Origin: Saprospiraceae bacterium UBA7328
GTDB taxonomy: Bacteria; Bacteroidota; Bacteroidia; Chitinophagales; Saprospiraceae
DNA: 10,885 bases
NCBI GenBank assembly: GCA_002471345.1
Contig: DKPS01000135.1
Location: forward strand, 1 to 10,885
Direction: 5' to 3'
The notes below the pieces were generated by a model. That model worked only from the letters and a program-made list of their open reading frames with translations. It searched no databases and was not told where the DNA came from. A program made the position numbers and the translations under genes. Shown here in pieces: positions 1-8,926 of the stretch. Position 1 is the stretch's first letter; every line of letters begins with the position of its first letter.

Positions 1-842
1 AAGTAGATGCGATGGGTAGAGATAATGCGCTTCCTGACTTTGATTTCAATCTCTCTGGTATCATGATACGTCATGTGAGGGAATATCCCAATGGAGCTTT
101 AGGCGTAAATGGTTGGACTACCGATGACAATAATTATATCTTTTTGTCTATAGGGTCAGCAGGTCCACATTCATCCTGCATGGGATGTAGTGCTCCTAAT
201 TTCGAAGTCAAGAATACAATTAATGGGAGCTCTACTCTACGAGTGGTAGAGGTGGACGCTACAAGTACGTTGATCAGAATTGCTCGGATAGATGATGTGT
301 TTTTAGTCTTGTATCGGCTAGAAAGTGATCAGACATGGGTGGTCCATCAAAGATATGAAAGAGGAGACTTCCCTGATACTGTGCAAGTCGGATTGGTAAC
401 ATATACGGACTGGCAGAAGGTAAGTTCTTATACTCCTACTTTTCATAATCAAACACAAATAGAAGGAACACTTTGTGATTCAGGTCCAGAGTGTGATCCT
501 GATATTGTAGGCGAGTTTGATTATATTAGATTGGATAGTGTGGTGATTCCTATGGGAATTGGGACTGATTTTATGGACGAGATGGATGTGACAAATGCTG
601 AGATACTTTCATTTCTGGATTATAATTCAGAATCATATTGCCCAGAAAATTTGACCATAGCTACACCTATTGATACTAGCCAGTATAGAGAAATCAGAGC
701 CTCAGGATTTATTGTCTTATCTGATACATTAAAACAGAATTCTGTAGTATTGATATCAGCTTCAGATTCTATTACATTCTCTAATGGATTTATAACACAA
801 AATGGTGTCATAGTGGAAGTTGATACAACGGGATGTAATTAG
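1..842 (+). CDS. Secreted ConA-like lectin protein with C-terminal 3-coathanger stack domain (5' partial)
   Basis: The reading frame is open to the left edge (codons GTA GAT GCG before the ATG at 12), so the true start lies outside the window. It ends with TAG at 840-842. Numbering from the ATG at 12, residues 1-180 resemble a concanavalin A-like/LamG or DUF1349-type beta-sandwich: a GIMIRH strand, alternating hydrophobic strands, the motif DTVQVGLVTYTDW (122-134) and the closing strand GEFDYIRLD (167-175), as in carbohydrate-binding or glycosidase-associated modules. Residues 214-275 fit the Bacteroidota 3-coathanger stack domain (IRASGFI, VVLISASDSITFSNGF). The protein ends Gly-Cys-Asn, matching the GC-X carboxy terminus that I recall for this family (unverified). 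No classical T9SS type A or B sorting domain follows. The missing N-terminal part could carry an enzyme domain, so catalytic function is unknown. It lies 47 bp upstream of the next gene on the same strand, so co-transcription is possible. Confidence 0.8.
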   Translation, partial: VDAMGRDNALPDFDFNLSGIMIRHVREYPNGALGVNGWTTDDNNYIFLSIGSAGPHSSCMGCSAPNFEVKNTINGSSTLRVVEVDATSTLIRIARIDDVFLVLYRLESDQTWVVHQRYERGDFPDTVQVGLVTYTDWQKVSSYTPTFHNQTQIEGTLCDSGPECDPDIVGEFDYIRLDSVVIPMGIGTDFMDEMDVTNAEILSFLDYNSESYCPENLTIATPIDTSQYREIRASGFIVLSDTLKQNSVVLISASDSITFSNGFITQNGVIVEVDTTGCN

Positions 843-889
843 ATATTTCTCTTAACTTTAAAAAATAAAAAAGCAAATCTTAGTTCCAA

Positions 890-3800
890 ATGAAGTTTAA
901 TCTAGGGAGATTCTTTGTCCTACTAATTTTGATTTTTGTTAGCAGCTTTGCTAAATCAGCTGATTATTATTGGATCGGAGGTGAAGGCAACTGGTCGGAT
1001 CTCAATCATTGGGCTACAGCTTCAGGAGGAAATATTACTCACCTTCAAATACCTACTTCAGAGGATGATGTTTTTTTTGATGAAAATTCTTTTACTGCTG
1101 ATGGTCAAATTGTAGAAATCAATGGAAACTTGGCATTCTGTAGAAATTTAGATTTTTCGAATGCAAGAAGAAATCAAATATTCAGAACAAATCAGAACAA
1201 TACACTTAATATTTTTGGAAGTGTGACTTTTGTGCCTGAAATGATTTCTGAGATAAACGGAAGTATCCAACTCAGCGGTGAAGGACTGAATAATACTATT
1301 GATTTTCAATTTGCCGTAGTCCAAGGCAACTTTTTCGTTGAAGGAAATGGATCTTGGACATTAGCAGGTCATCTGAATGTTATTGGAACTTTCTTTTTAA
1401 ATAGAGGCACTTTACATCTAGATAGTTTTACGCTCTTATGTGGCTTTTTTCACTCACATTCTATTGCTCCTAGGGCACTTTATTGGGAAGAAGGAACCGT
1501 ACAAGTTAATAATGGGTCTCAAGATTTTGGAAGTTTAGATAACCCCAATAATGTCTATAGCATAGAAATATATTCTGAAAATTGGATGTCATTCTCAAGC
1601 AATGGCACATTGATTTTACCTGATCCACGATCTAAAATATACATAATATCCAAAGAGCTTTGGCCCACAGATCCCGGAGGCAACATTGTTTTTGATGATA
1701 TCATTGTCCAAGCGGACTTTGGCATATTCGAATTGATAAACCGTTACAACCAAACAGAAATAGCGATCAGAGACCTTAGACTCAATCATAATTCGAATAT
1801 TTTATCTGAGGCGACTATGAGAGACGTATATCTGGCTCCAGGATACAGATATTTACTTCATGGAGATTCTGATTTTGTGATGAATAGTTTATTTGCAAAT
1901 GGATCATGTGAAGCTCCTATCACTCTACAATCTGCATCAGTAGGTCAGGCAACAAGAATCACATTTCAAGAAGAAGTCAACATTGAATACGTAGAACTAG
2001 GAGATATCCATATTACAAGTGGTGTAGGCAATTTGCTGAATGGTACAGATAGAGGTAATAATCAGGGGTGGAATATAATGGATAGAGAATCTTCAGATTA
2101 TTTTTGGATAGGGGATGGAGGTCTATGGTCAAGTCCTAACCATTGGTCATTGACAAGTGGAGGTGCTCCAGCGGGTTGTATACCTTCATCAACAGATAAT
2201 GTCTTCTTTGATCAAAATTCATTTTCTCTTGATAACCAATCCGTTGTGATTAATATTCCTGATGCGTCTTGCAAAACTATGGATTGGAGTGGAGTGACTA
2301 ATAGCCCAATTCTGACCGGAGATGAAGCCAATAATTTATCAATTTCTGGTTCGCTTTATTTTGATGCTGGGATGACTAATGATTTTCAGGGAAGAGTATC
2401 TCTTGTAGGCGCGCTTCAGGGTCTTGAAGTAAGGTCTGCAGGTAACGTTTTTAATACGGATGTATATTTTGAAAACCCAAATGGGCAATGGACTGTATTA
2501 GATGATATTGATATTGGCTCAGCTCTTAGAATAATTAATGGTCACATAATTTTTGATGATGTCAATATTGATGTATCTGACTTTGATTCTCAAATAGATA
2601 CTGAAAGAATAATCGATTTTAAATCCAGTGTTCTTAACTTAATAACAAGAGGAAATTTTGGTGCTGAGGCAAGAATTCAAATGGCAAATCTTACCCTAAA
2701 CTCAGAAAACCTTATTATCAATTCGTATGGACCAGCAGCTGTAATCCGATTATATGGCGAAAGCTCCATTACATTCAAGGAATACAATTCTTATGCGAAT
2801 AGTGGATATCTTGAATCCTATCTTTATGGAGATGGAAATCACCTTTCAATTGAAAAAATATACTTTAAAAAATCTGGTGGTCTAATTGGTGAGATTAGGA
2901 TGGATAGTTTGATTATGACTGGTGGAAATTCTTATGATCTTAACGATGATCGAACTCACCTTTTTCTTAACGAGTTAATATTAAGAGAACCTTGCTATGG
3001 TATTGCAGATATTTTTACAGAGGACATTTTCTTTATTGGCACACAAGCTCAGATTACATTTCAAGAAAATAGAATTATTGATGGGTTCAGCTTTAGAGAC
3101 ATTAAGGCAAATTCAGATTTTGGAGATGTACAAGTTACACGAGGAGTTGATGCAGGTCGAAATCTAGGTTTTAACTTCATTGATTACGTTTCAAGAAATC
3201 TCTATTGGATAGGAGGGGAAGGCCAGTGGACTAATCCTGAGAATTGGTCATTAAGTAGTGGCGGATTAGGAGGTGAATGTGCGCCAATCAGTCTAGATAA
3301 TGTCTTTTTTGATGTAAATTCTTTCGACACTAATCAAGACATTGTGTTAAGCGATAGTATCTTGAATCTCACATGTAGAAATTTCACTTTTGATGCTCCT
3401 GAAACTGATATCAGATTCTCTGGAATTTTTATGAAAATTTATGGATCACTCTTTTTGGAGAGACAGGTACGGTGGTTTGTTCAAAATATGACGACCGATG
3501 GAGTGGGTGATTCTCAATTCATTAGGACTTCAGGTACTTTAATGAATAATATAATGATTCAGGGACGGGCCCCTGTAGAATTGTCAGATGATCTGATCCT
3601 CTTTGATTTTAGAGGAATAGAAATTACAACTACCGCCCCGTTTATTACCAATGGTCATGATATTAGATCCAGTTCTTTTTCTATAAGAATTGAAGAGGGT
3701 ATTTCAGAAGTAGATATGTCAGGAAGCACTGTTGAAATAACTGGTGATGCAAGCCCTTTATATAAACCTATTCAGTTTTTTGGAAACTCAATGGTAGCTT

Positions 3801-6268
3801 TAGACAGTGTTCTATTCAGGCTGACAGGTCCTAATAGTGGAATTTATAATGAAGGTGATGTCTATATTCATAACGTGATTTTTGAAACTGCTTCAGGGCA
3901 GATGCATACTGACAATAGAAGTGAACTGAGTTATTCAAGGTTAGATGTCTTAGGGAATGGGTTATTTGAGGGTGGATTTGCTACTGACTCTCTTATTTTC
4001 TATCCGTCAAAGACCTATATATTTGATGCAGAAGTAGCTGTAGACATAGGAAGTTACTGGAGAGCTCGAGGAAATAACTGCACACCCATAGGAATTACTT
4101 CTTCAGGTGTAGGATTCAAATCACAGGTCATAATTCCTACTGAAGGTGTGGTAGAATTTGATTTTGTAGAGATGCGTGATATGGAAGCGCAAGGAGGTGC
4201 TGATTTTAATGCGGGCCCTCATAGTACTGATATTCAGAATAGCAATAGAGGCTGGCTATTTCCAGAATTGACCGAGGTAGACGGAGAACTTGGATTCTTG
4301 GGAAAGGATTTAGTGCTATGTGGTGATGAAAGTACAACTATCAATGCCTTTAGTAACACACCAAATGAGACATATATATGGAATAATGGTAGCATGGCGT
4401 CTGAAATAGAAGTGTCTAATGCAGGTCAATATTCAGTTGAAGTTACTTTTTTGAATGGTTGTGAAATCATGGATTCCATAAATGTAATTGAAGCTTCAGA
4501 GGTACAAATCCAACTTCCTAATGATACTGTAATTTGCAACGAAATTGATTTTGAAATAGATGCTGAATTAGGTATAGATAATGCTATTTACAACTGGTCT
4601 GATGGAAGCAATACACCTGAGCTCCAAATTAATTCTCCAGGAATATACAAGATAGATGTTTCTGTAGGGGAATGCTCAGCATCTGATAGCTTTCAAGTGG
4701 ATCTGGTAACCATAGAAAATTTGGATTTGGGTGCAGATATTATGGCTTGTCAAGGGGATACTATTCTTTTGGGTTTTGGATCCAATGAAAATTTGAATTT
4801 CATGTGGAGTAATGACCTTACAACACCTGAGATATTGGTCACTGAAGAAGGACTGTTCTCTGTGTTGATCAGCTCTGATGAATGTGAAATATCTGATGAA
4901 GTGAATGTTATTTTGAGCCCATTACCTGTATTTTCTTTGGGGGAAGATGTGAATATTTGTGAAGACTCTGTTTTGCTTCTCAATGCACCATTGCTGAATG
5001 AAGAGTATCTGTGGTCAGATGGAACGACAACAAATGAAATCAGAATAAGTAACGAAGCAAAATATACATTGACTATTACAGATAGTAATGGATGCAGTTT
5101 TTCAGATGAGATTCAAATCATAGTACATGACATACCTCAGATCCAATTAGCCGATGACACATCATTCTGTCAAGGAGATGAAGTCTTAATCACGTTTCAA
5201 AGCAATAATGATTCAGATGATTTAGAATGGTTAGGTACTGGTATTGGAGCTCTTTTAGTATCAATGTCCGGAGAATACGTTGCATCGGCCAGCAATGGAT
5301 TTTGTACAAGCTTTGATACAATTACAGTTTCTGAGCTTCCTCCTCCAATTGTTAATCTAGGTGGTGATACAACCATATGTTCATCTGAGGGATTCAGTCT
5401 AAATGTGTCGCAGGAAGGAGCTGATTATGAATGGAATAATGGATCGACAGATGCTTTTCTAGATATAATAAATACTGCTACCTATGAAGTCACAGTCAGT
5501 ATAGGATCATGTTTTGCATCTGATGGTATTTTTATTGCAGTAGTCGAAGGGCCTCAAGTCACGATAGAAGGAATCAATGAGGCTTGTGATGGGGAAGCTA
5601 TTGAGCTTATAGCAGTAAGTGGTAGTGATTCATTGCTTTGGAATACTGGAGAGAATGATGCTTCAATAATTGTTGATCAATCAGCTATATATAGTGTGCA
5701 AGTGTCTGATAATCAAGGGTGTACTTTTAGTGATAGTCTTTCAGTCACGTTTGGAGATACACCTTTCGTTGATTTGACATCAGATACTGTTTTATGTGAT
5801 AACCAGCAATTATCAATTGATTTTCCTGATTCTGATTTAACTTATAACTGGTCTGATGGAATTAAAAATCACCAAAGAAATATCACCTCTTCTGGTGATT
5901 ATCAGCTCACTGTAACCAATGAATTTGGATGTGACTATGAGGCTTCTATTGGTGTTGTGTTTCAAGAATGTTCTGAATTCAGTATGTACATACCCGATGC
6001 TTTTGCGCCTTCAAGTGTTTCTGGAAATGATAAATTTTATATTTCTGTTGCTGAGAATATTCAAATCACATCATGGTCCCTGAACTTATTTGATAGATGG
6101 GGTAATCATGTTTTCAGGACTCTTGACCCCAATATTGCATGGGATGGAAAATGGATGAACAACCAACTCAAACCAGGTGTATATGTCTATAATCTCGAAA
6201 TCGAATATATAGATGACATTGGACCGGGGAAAGAAAATACAAGTGGAACAATTACTTTACTGGAATAA
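890..6268 (+). CDS. Giant multidomain T9SS type B cargo protein (solenoid modules, Ig/PKD-like repeats, gliding-motility-associated C-terminal domain)
   Basis: This is a 1792-residue exported surface or secreted protein. A signal peptide occupies residues 1-24 (hydrophobic core FFVLLILIFV, likely cleavage after FAKSA). Three homologous modules follow, starting near residues 25, 403 and 770. Each opens with Y(W)WIGxxGxWsxxxHW plus SGG, then DNVFFDxNSF and a Cys-Arg/Lys motif, and closes with a D-RGNNqGW-like motif (last copy ends at W1122). Their strand-rich, aperiodic interiors suggest beta-solenoid folds. Residues about 1135-1695 hold eight Ig/PKD-like modules with the pattern L-x-x-D-x-x-x-C ... 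W-S/N-D/N-G ... G-x-Y-x-V ... GC. Residues 1698-1792 are a T9SS type B C-terminal domain (YIPDAFAP, NLFDRWG, WDGKW, PGVYVYNLEI, SGTITLLE). Such domains target cargo through the outer membrane to the surface or medium. No catalytic motif is visible, so an adhesin or matrix role is inferred. The start is the first ATG before a good signal peptide; no Shine-Dalgarno is present. Confidence 0.93.
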   Translation: MKFNLGRFFVLLILIFVSSFAKSADYYWIGGEGNWSDLNHWATASGGNITHLQIPTSEDDVFFDENSFTADGQIVEINGNLAFCRNLDFSNARRNQIFRTNQNNTLNIFGSVTFVPEMISEINGSIQLSGEGLNNTIDFQFAVVQGNFFVEGNGSWTLAGHLNVIGTFFLNRGTLHLDSFTLLCGFFHSHSIAPRALYWEEGTVQVNNGSQDFGSLDNPNNVYSIEIYSENWMSFSSNGTLILPDPRSKIYIISKELWPTDPGGNIVFDDIIVQADFGIFELINRYNQTEIAIRDLRLNHNSNILSEATMRDVYLAPGYRYLLHGDSDFVMNSLFANGSCEAPITLQSASVGQATRITFQEEVNIEYVELGDIHITSGVGNLLNGTDRGNNQGWNIMDRESSDYFWIGDGGLWSSPNHWSLTSGGAPAGCIPSSTDNVFFDQNSFSLDNQSVVINIPDASCKTMDWSGVTNSPILTGDEANNLSISGSLYFDAGMTNDFQGRVSLVGALQGLEVRSAGNVFNTDVYFENPNGQWTVLDDIDIGSALRIINGHIIFDDVNIDVSDFDSQIDTERIIDFKSSVLNLITRGNFGAEARIQMANLTLNSENLIINSYGPAAVIRLYGESSITFKEYNSYANSGYLESYLYGDGNHLSIEKIYFKKSGGLIGEIRMDSLIMTGGNSYDLNDDRTHLFLNELILREPCYGIADIFTEDIFFIGTQAQITFQENRIIDGFSFRDIKANSDFGDVQVTRGVDAGRNLGFNFIDYVSRNLYWIGGEGQWTNPENWSLSSGGLGGECAPISLDNVFFDVNSFDTNQDIVLSDSILNLTCRNFTFDAPETDIRFSGIFMKIYGSLFLERQVRWFVQNMTTDGVGDSQFIRTSGTLMNNIMIQGRAPVELSDDLILFDFRGIEITTTAPFITNGHDIRSSSFSIRIEEGISEVDMSGSTVEITGDASPLYKPIQFFGNSMVALDSVLFRLTGPNSGIYNEGDVYIHNVIFETASGQMHTDNRSELSYSRLDVLGNGLFEGGFATDSLIFYPSKTYIFDAEVAVDIGSYWRARGNNCTPIGITSSGVGFKSQVIIPTEGVVEFDFVEMRDMEAQGGADFNAGPHSTDIQNSNRGWLFPELTEVDGELGFLGKDLVLCGDESTTINAFSNTPNETYIWNNGSMASEIEVSNAGQYSVEVTFLNGCEIMDSINVIEASEVQIQLPNDTVICNEIDFEIDAELGIDNAIYNWSDGSNTPELQINSPGIYKIDVSVGECSASDSFQVDLVTIENLDLGADIMACQGDTILLGFGSNENLNFMWSNDLTTPEILVTEEGLFSVLISSDECEISDEVNVILSPLPVFSLGEDVNICEDSVLLLNAPLLNEEYLWSDGTTTNEIRISNEAKYTLTITDSNGCSFSDEIQIIVHDIPQIQLADDTSFCQGDEVLITFQSNNDSDDLEWLGTGIGALLVSMSGEYVASASNGFCTSFDTITVSELPPPIVNLGGDTTICSSEGFSLNVSQEGADYEWNNGSTDAFLDIINTATYEVTVSIGSCFASDGIFIAVVEGPQVTIEGINEACDGEAIELIAVSGSDSLLWNTGENDASIIVDQSAIYSVQVSDNQGCTFSDSLSVTFGDTPFVDLTSDTVLCDNQQLSIDFPDSDLTYNWSDGIKNHQRNITSSGDYQLTVTNEFGCDYEASIGVVFQECSEFSMYIPDAFAPSSVSGNDKFYISVAENIQITSWSLNLFDRWGNHVFRTLDPNIAWDGKWMNNQLKPGVYVYNLEIEYIDDIGPGKENTSGTITLLE

Positions 6269-6288
6269 TTTGTCCTATAATTTCAAGA

Positions 6289-6726
6289 CTACTTTTTCAC
6301 CCAAAATCCAAGCCATGCACCCGTTGCTGCCCACGGAACAATTGCATCAATCAAATCTGGAATTGTTCCTATTTGGAACCAAACACCATCTATATAGTTG
6401 ATGGTTAAATATCCTATTAGACCTACCATTATCGACGTGATGATGGCATTTTTCATGGTCAAGTCCGTCATTTGCATCATAATCCAACAGAGGAATCCTA
6501 TAGCAAGAGAATTGACAATGAATGCTCTTATGAGGTTAGTAAAGAATGTGTTCTCCATAGCTTCATGATATTGAATCATGGCCCATGGTTTTCCCAGTCT
6601 TGCTTCCATAAGTCTGCCCTGTTCTTCCATATCTCCTTTAGGAGCTCTAATCATGTAGTATTCTCCTTGGGTCAATTTACTTTCTAAGTATGTCATCACT
6701 TCTTCTTGATCGGGAGTGTATGACAT
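6289..6726 (-). CDS. Uncharacterised multi-pass membrane protein, main in-frame part (N-terminal helix displaced by a frameshift)
   Basis: The in-frame part is 145 residues, ending with TAG at 6289-6291. It has a soluble stretch (YTPDQEEVMTYLESKL, then APKGDMEEQG and GKPWAMIQYHEAME), followed by three hydrophobic helices at about residues 65-85 (IRAFIVNSLAIGFLCWIMM), 93-112 and 123-142 (LIDAIVPWAATGAWLGFW). The pattern resembles a family of small Bacteroidota inner-membrane proteins of about 175-180 residues and unknown function, which I recognise only by general look. The ATG at 6726 is probably not the native start. Family members as I recall them begin with one more transmembrane helix, and exactly such a helix is encoded just upstream in another frame (6699-6821). 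The gene converges on the giant protein gene with only 20 bp between the stops, and no clear terminator hairpin lies there. Biochemical role is unknown. Confidence 0.75.
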   Translation of the reverse strand: MSYTPDQEEVMTYLESKLTQGEYYMIRAPKGDMEEQGRLMEARLGKPWAMIQYHEAMENTFFTNLIRAFIVNSLAIGFLCWIMMQMTDLTMKNAIITSIMVGLIGYLTINYIDGVWFQIGTIPDLIDAIVPWAATGAWLGFWVKK

Positions 6727-6821
6727 TTGGTTATATGAAGATCAAAAGTACTGTATGACAAGAACTGCCAAATAAATAGAATAAGACCTCCTACCAGTGC
6801 TCCAATAATTAGTTTTTTCAT
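6699..6821 (-). pseudogene. Out-of-frame N-terminal transmembrane helix of the membrane protein gene
   Basis: Reading down from the ATG at 6821-6819 gives MKKLIIGALVGGLILFIWQF followed by LSYSTFDLH. This is a Lys-Lys start with a glycine-rich hydrophobic helix, typical of an inner-membrane anchor. The frame then runs into nonsense residues and stops at TGA 6698-6696. The downstream protein frame can be followed upstream only to a TGA at 6744-6742, where it reads SSYNQMSYTPDQ. A switch between 6741 and 6699, most simply one base missing near 6727-6741, would join the two parts into a 177-residue protein with four membrane helices. There is no homopolymer longer than three bases at the likely junction, so a simple homopolymer miscall is not obvious. 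Whether this is a true mutation or a sequence error cannot be told here. Confidence 0.7.
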
Positions 6822-7024
6822 TTTATATGTTTTGTATTCCTTGAAATTAATAAAAAAGAGAGGATTCTATAGGGCAAACAGGACTAGATTTTAATAGAGA
6901 TAACGAATTGAAATCACCTTCTCTCAATTTAATGTTTCACAAATTGTCCAGAATACAAATTCATTTTCTTCATCTATTTGTAATCTGAGACAAGGCTTTA
7001 ACCACGCTATAAAGACTTAAATAA

Positions 7025-8896
7025 TTATAGTTTGCCAGGACTAATACCAAATCGTTCCTTAAACTTAGAAGTAAAATAAGAAGCACTTTCAATACCTACT
7101 TCATACATCACTTCATTCACTGTAGGGCGTTTTTGATCTCTAATTTTCTGATATGCTTTTTGCAATCGAATCTCTAATATGAAGGAGACTGGGGTGAGAC
7201 CTGTTAATTTTTGAAGTATGCGGCCTAATTGTCTATTGCTATAACTAAGTTCTTTAGCCATATCAGAGACTGAGAAAGTTGAATCATTTATGTGATTTAT
7301 AACAAGAGCCTCAGCACGACTAATGAATTCGGCATCTGAATCTAATTCTTCTTCTTTTTCAACTTCAAAAGCATTCCTTTCAACTTTGTTTTTCAGAAGG
7401 TTTTGAACTCTGGCTTTATATTCTGAGGAACTAAAAGGTTTGGTGATATAGTCATCTATACCTAATCTAAACCCTTTCAGTTTATCTTCCTCCATAGATC
7501 TTGCTGTGAGCAAAATGAAAGGCATTTTTTTCCATTCAGAATGTTCATTTATTCTTTCTCTGAGTACAAAACCATCCATTTGAGGCATCATTACGTCCGA
7601 TGTGATCATATCGAAACTTGAGTTCTTTAACTTCTCCAAAGTCTGATAACCGTTGAAAGCAATTTCGCAGATATAATAAGGTGCTAAAAGTCCTGCTAGA
7701 TATTTGGACATTTCTAAGTCATTCTCGACTATTAGAATTCGAGGCTTACTTCCATTAATAGTTATTGGGATATAGCGAGAAGAATTTTCTTGATCAAGGA
7801 TTTTTAAAGATTCAGGTTCTTTATTTTCTAGAACTTCAAAATTTCTTAATTCTATGGTAAAGGTACTCCCTTGATTAACTTTACTCTGAACTGATATTTT
7901 ACCACCCAACATATTGACATATTCGTGTACAAGGGCAAGCCCTATCCCTGTTCCGGATGATTGATTAAGTCTTTGAGACTGAAAAAATCTATCAAAAATG
8001 TGTAGTTGATCTTTATCGCTTATTCCATATCCATTGTTAATAATATTAATATATAAAATATTGTTAATCAATTTATTAGGTTCAAAATGCAACTTGACTT
8101 CTGTTCCGTCTGGAGAGTATTTTAGAGCATTTCCTACGAGATTTACAATGACTTTTTCTAATTTATCTTTATCAGATCTGATCCAAATGGCTTTGTCCAA
8201 ATTTTGTGATGATAATGTAATATTTCTACTTTTTGCCAATGAATCAAAAGAATAAAATACTCTCTTTAAAAAGCTGGATATTTCAATTTCAGAGAGATGA
8301 AGATCAAGATTGTTGCCCTCTATTTTGGAAAGGTCGAGAATTTCGTTGGTAAGATTAAGTAGGCGTTTACTATTGCTTAGGGCAAGGTCTAATTCTCTTT
8401 TGTGATTTACATTTCTTATTGATCCGGATAGATCTTCTAAAGGTGCAATCACCATTGTGAGAGGAGTTCTTAACTCATGAGAAACATTATTAAAAAAGGT
8501 AGTCTTCAGATTTGATAATTGTTCTAAATCTTTATTTCTCTTTTGTTCTAAATCCAAGGCCAATTCTGTCGCAGCTTTTTTTCTTTGTGCTCTTTGATAC
8601 CATCCAAAGAATCCCAGACTTATCAAAGCAATACTAGCTAATGCTCCACCTATCCATAAATTCCTAGTATTCTTTTGTTGTGTTATTTCCAGTTGTTGTC
8701 TTACTATTTCAGCTTCTTTTTTTTCAGTTTCATATTCGGCATTGGCTAAGAATGTCTGATTAGCCAAATCAGAACTGAATATTTCTTTTTGTAGGGTATG
8801 ACTCTCATTTACAAGAGAATAGGCTTTTTGGTATTGATTATTTTCAGCATAGATATCAGCTAAATTTCTTTTGCCAATCTCAGTGTCAAATTCCAT
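7025..8896 (-). CDS. Hybrid histidine kinase / response regulator with AraC output domain (C-terminal part of an interrupted gene)
   Basis: This segment is 623 codons, from the first ATG after an in-frame TAA to TAA at 7025-7027. Order: residual TPR (1-40), transmembrane helix (79-100, NLWIGGALASIALISLGFFGWY region), coiled-coil linker (101-130), HisKA with phosphoacceptor His140 in SHELRTPLT, HATPase with N-box Asn252/Asn256, G1 box NNGYGI (287-292), F-box FDRFF (301-305) and G2 box GTGIGL (315-320), receiver domain (386-502) with acidic pocket END (391-393), phospho-acceptor Asp434, Thr464 and Lys486, then an AraC-type double helix-turn-helix (525-623) ending RFGISPGKL. It is an inner-membrane one-polypeptide phosphorelay that should control transcription directly. 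The G1 box has Asn where Asp is usual. The same frame continues upstream through two stop codons into TPR fragments, so the native start is probably at 9835. The AraC domain is complete. The regulated genes are unknown. Confidence 0.9.
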   Translation of the reverse strand: MEFDTEIGKRNLADIYAENNQYQKAYSLVNESHTLQKEIFSSDLANQTFLANAEYETEKKEAEIVRQQLEITQQKNTRNLWIGGALASIALISLGFFGWYQRAQRKKAATELALDLEQKRNKDLEQLSNLKTTFFNNVSHELRTPLTMVIAPLEDLSGSIRNVNHKRELDLALSNSKRLLNLTNEILDLSKIEGNNLDLHLSEIEISSFLKRVFYSFDSLAKSRNITLSSQNLDKAIWIRSDKDKLEKVIVNLVGNALKYSPDGTEVKLHFEPNKLINNILYINIINNGYGISDKDQLHIFDRFFQSQRLNQSSGTGIGLALVHEYVNMLGGKISVQSKVNQGSTFTIELRNFEVLENKEPESLKILDQENSSRYIPITINGSKPRILIVENDLEMSKYLAGLLAPYYICEIAFNGYQTLEKLKNSSFDMITSDVMMPQMDGFVLRERINEHSEWKKMPFILLTARSMEEDKLKGFRLGIDDYITKPFSSSEYKARVQNLLKNKVERNAFEVEKEEELDSDAEFISRAEALVINHINDSTFSVSDMAKELSYSNRQLGRILQKLTGLTPVSFILEIRLQKAYQKIRDQKRPTVNEVMYEVGIESASYFTSKFKERFGISPGKL

Positions 8897-8926
8897 CCCA
8901 AGCCCTTCAGTAATTTCAAGTCCTTT

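Noticed and set aside
620..811. Minus-strand open frame of 63 codons inside the coathanger gene
   Set aside because: It lies wholly antisense to a well-supported coding frame and shows no recognisable domain or start context.
853..860. TAACTTTA upstream of the giant gene as a -7 promoter box
   Set aside because: It misses the final G of TAnnTTTG and the nearest TTG (820-822) is too far upstream for a -33 element.
4750..4983. Minus-strand open frame of 77 codons within the giant gene
   Set aside because: It is a low-complexity shadow antisense to the repeated Ig-like modules, with no domain evidence.
6213..6687. Plus-strand small frames overlapping the end of the giant gene and the membrane protein gene
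   Set aside because: They are out of frame or antisense to better supported genes and have atypical composition.
6989..7015. CTTTA/TAAAG inverted repeat just after the kinase stop as a terminator
   Set aside because: The stem is only 5 bp with a 9-base loop and no T-run on the minus strand, so it is not distinguishable from chance.
8034..8255. Plus-strand frame opposite the kinase ATPase domain
   Set aside because: The opposite strand encodes clear N and G1 boxes, so this is a shadow frame.
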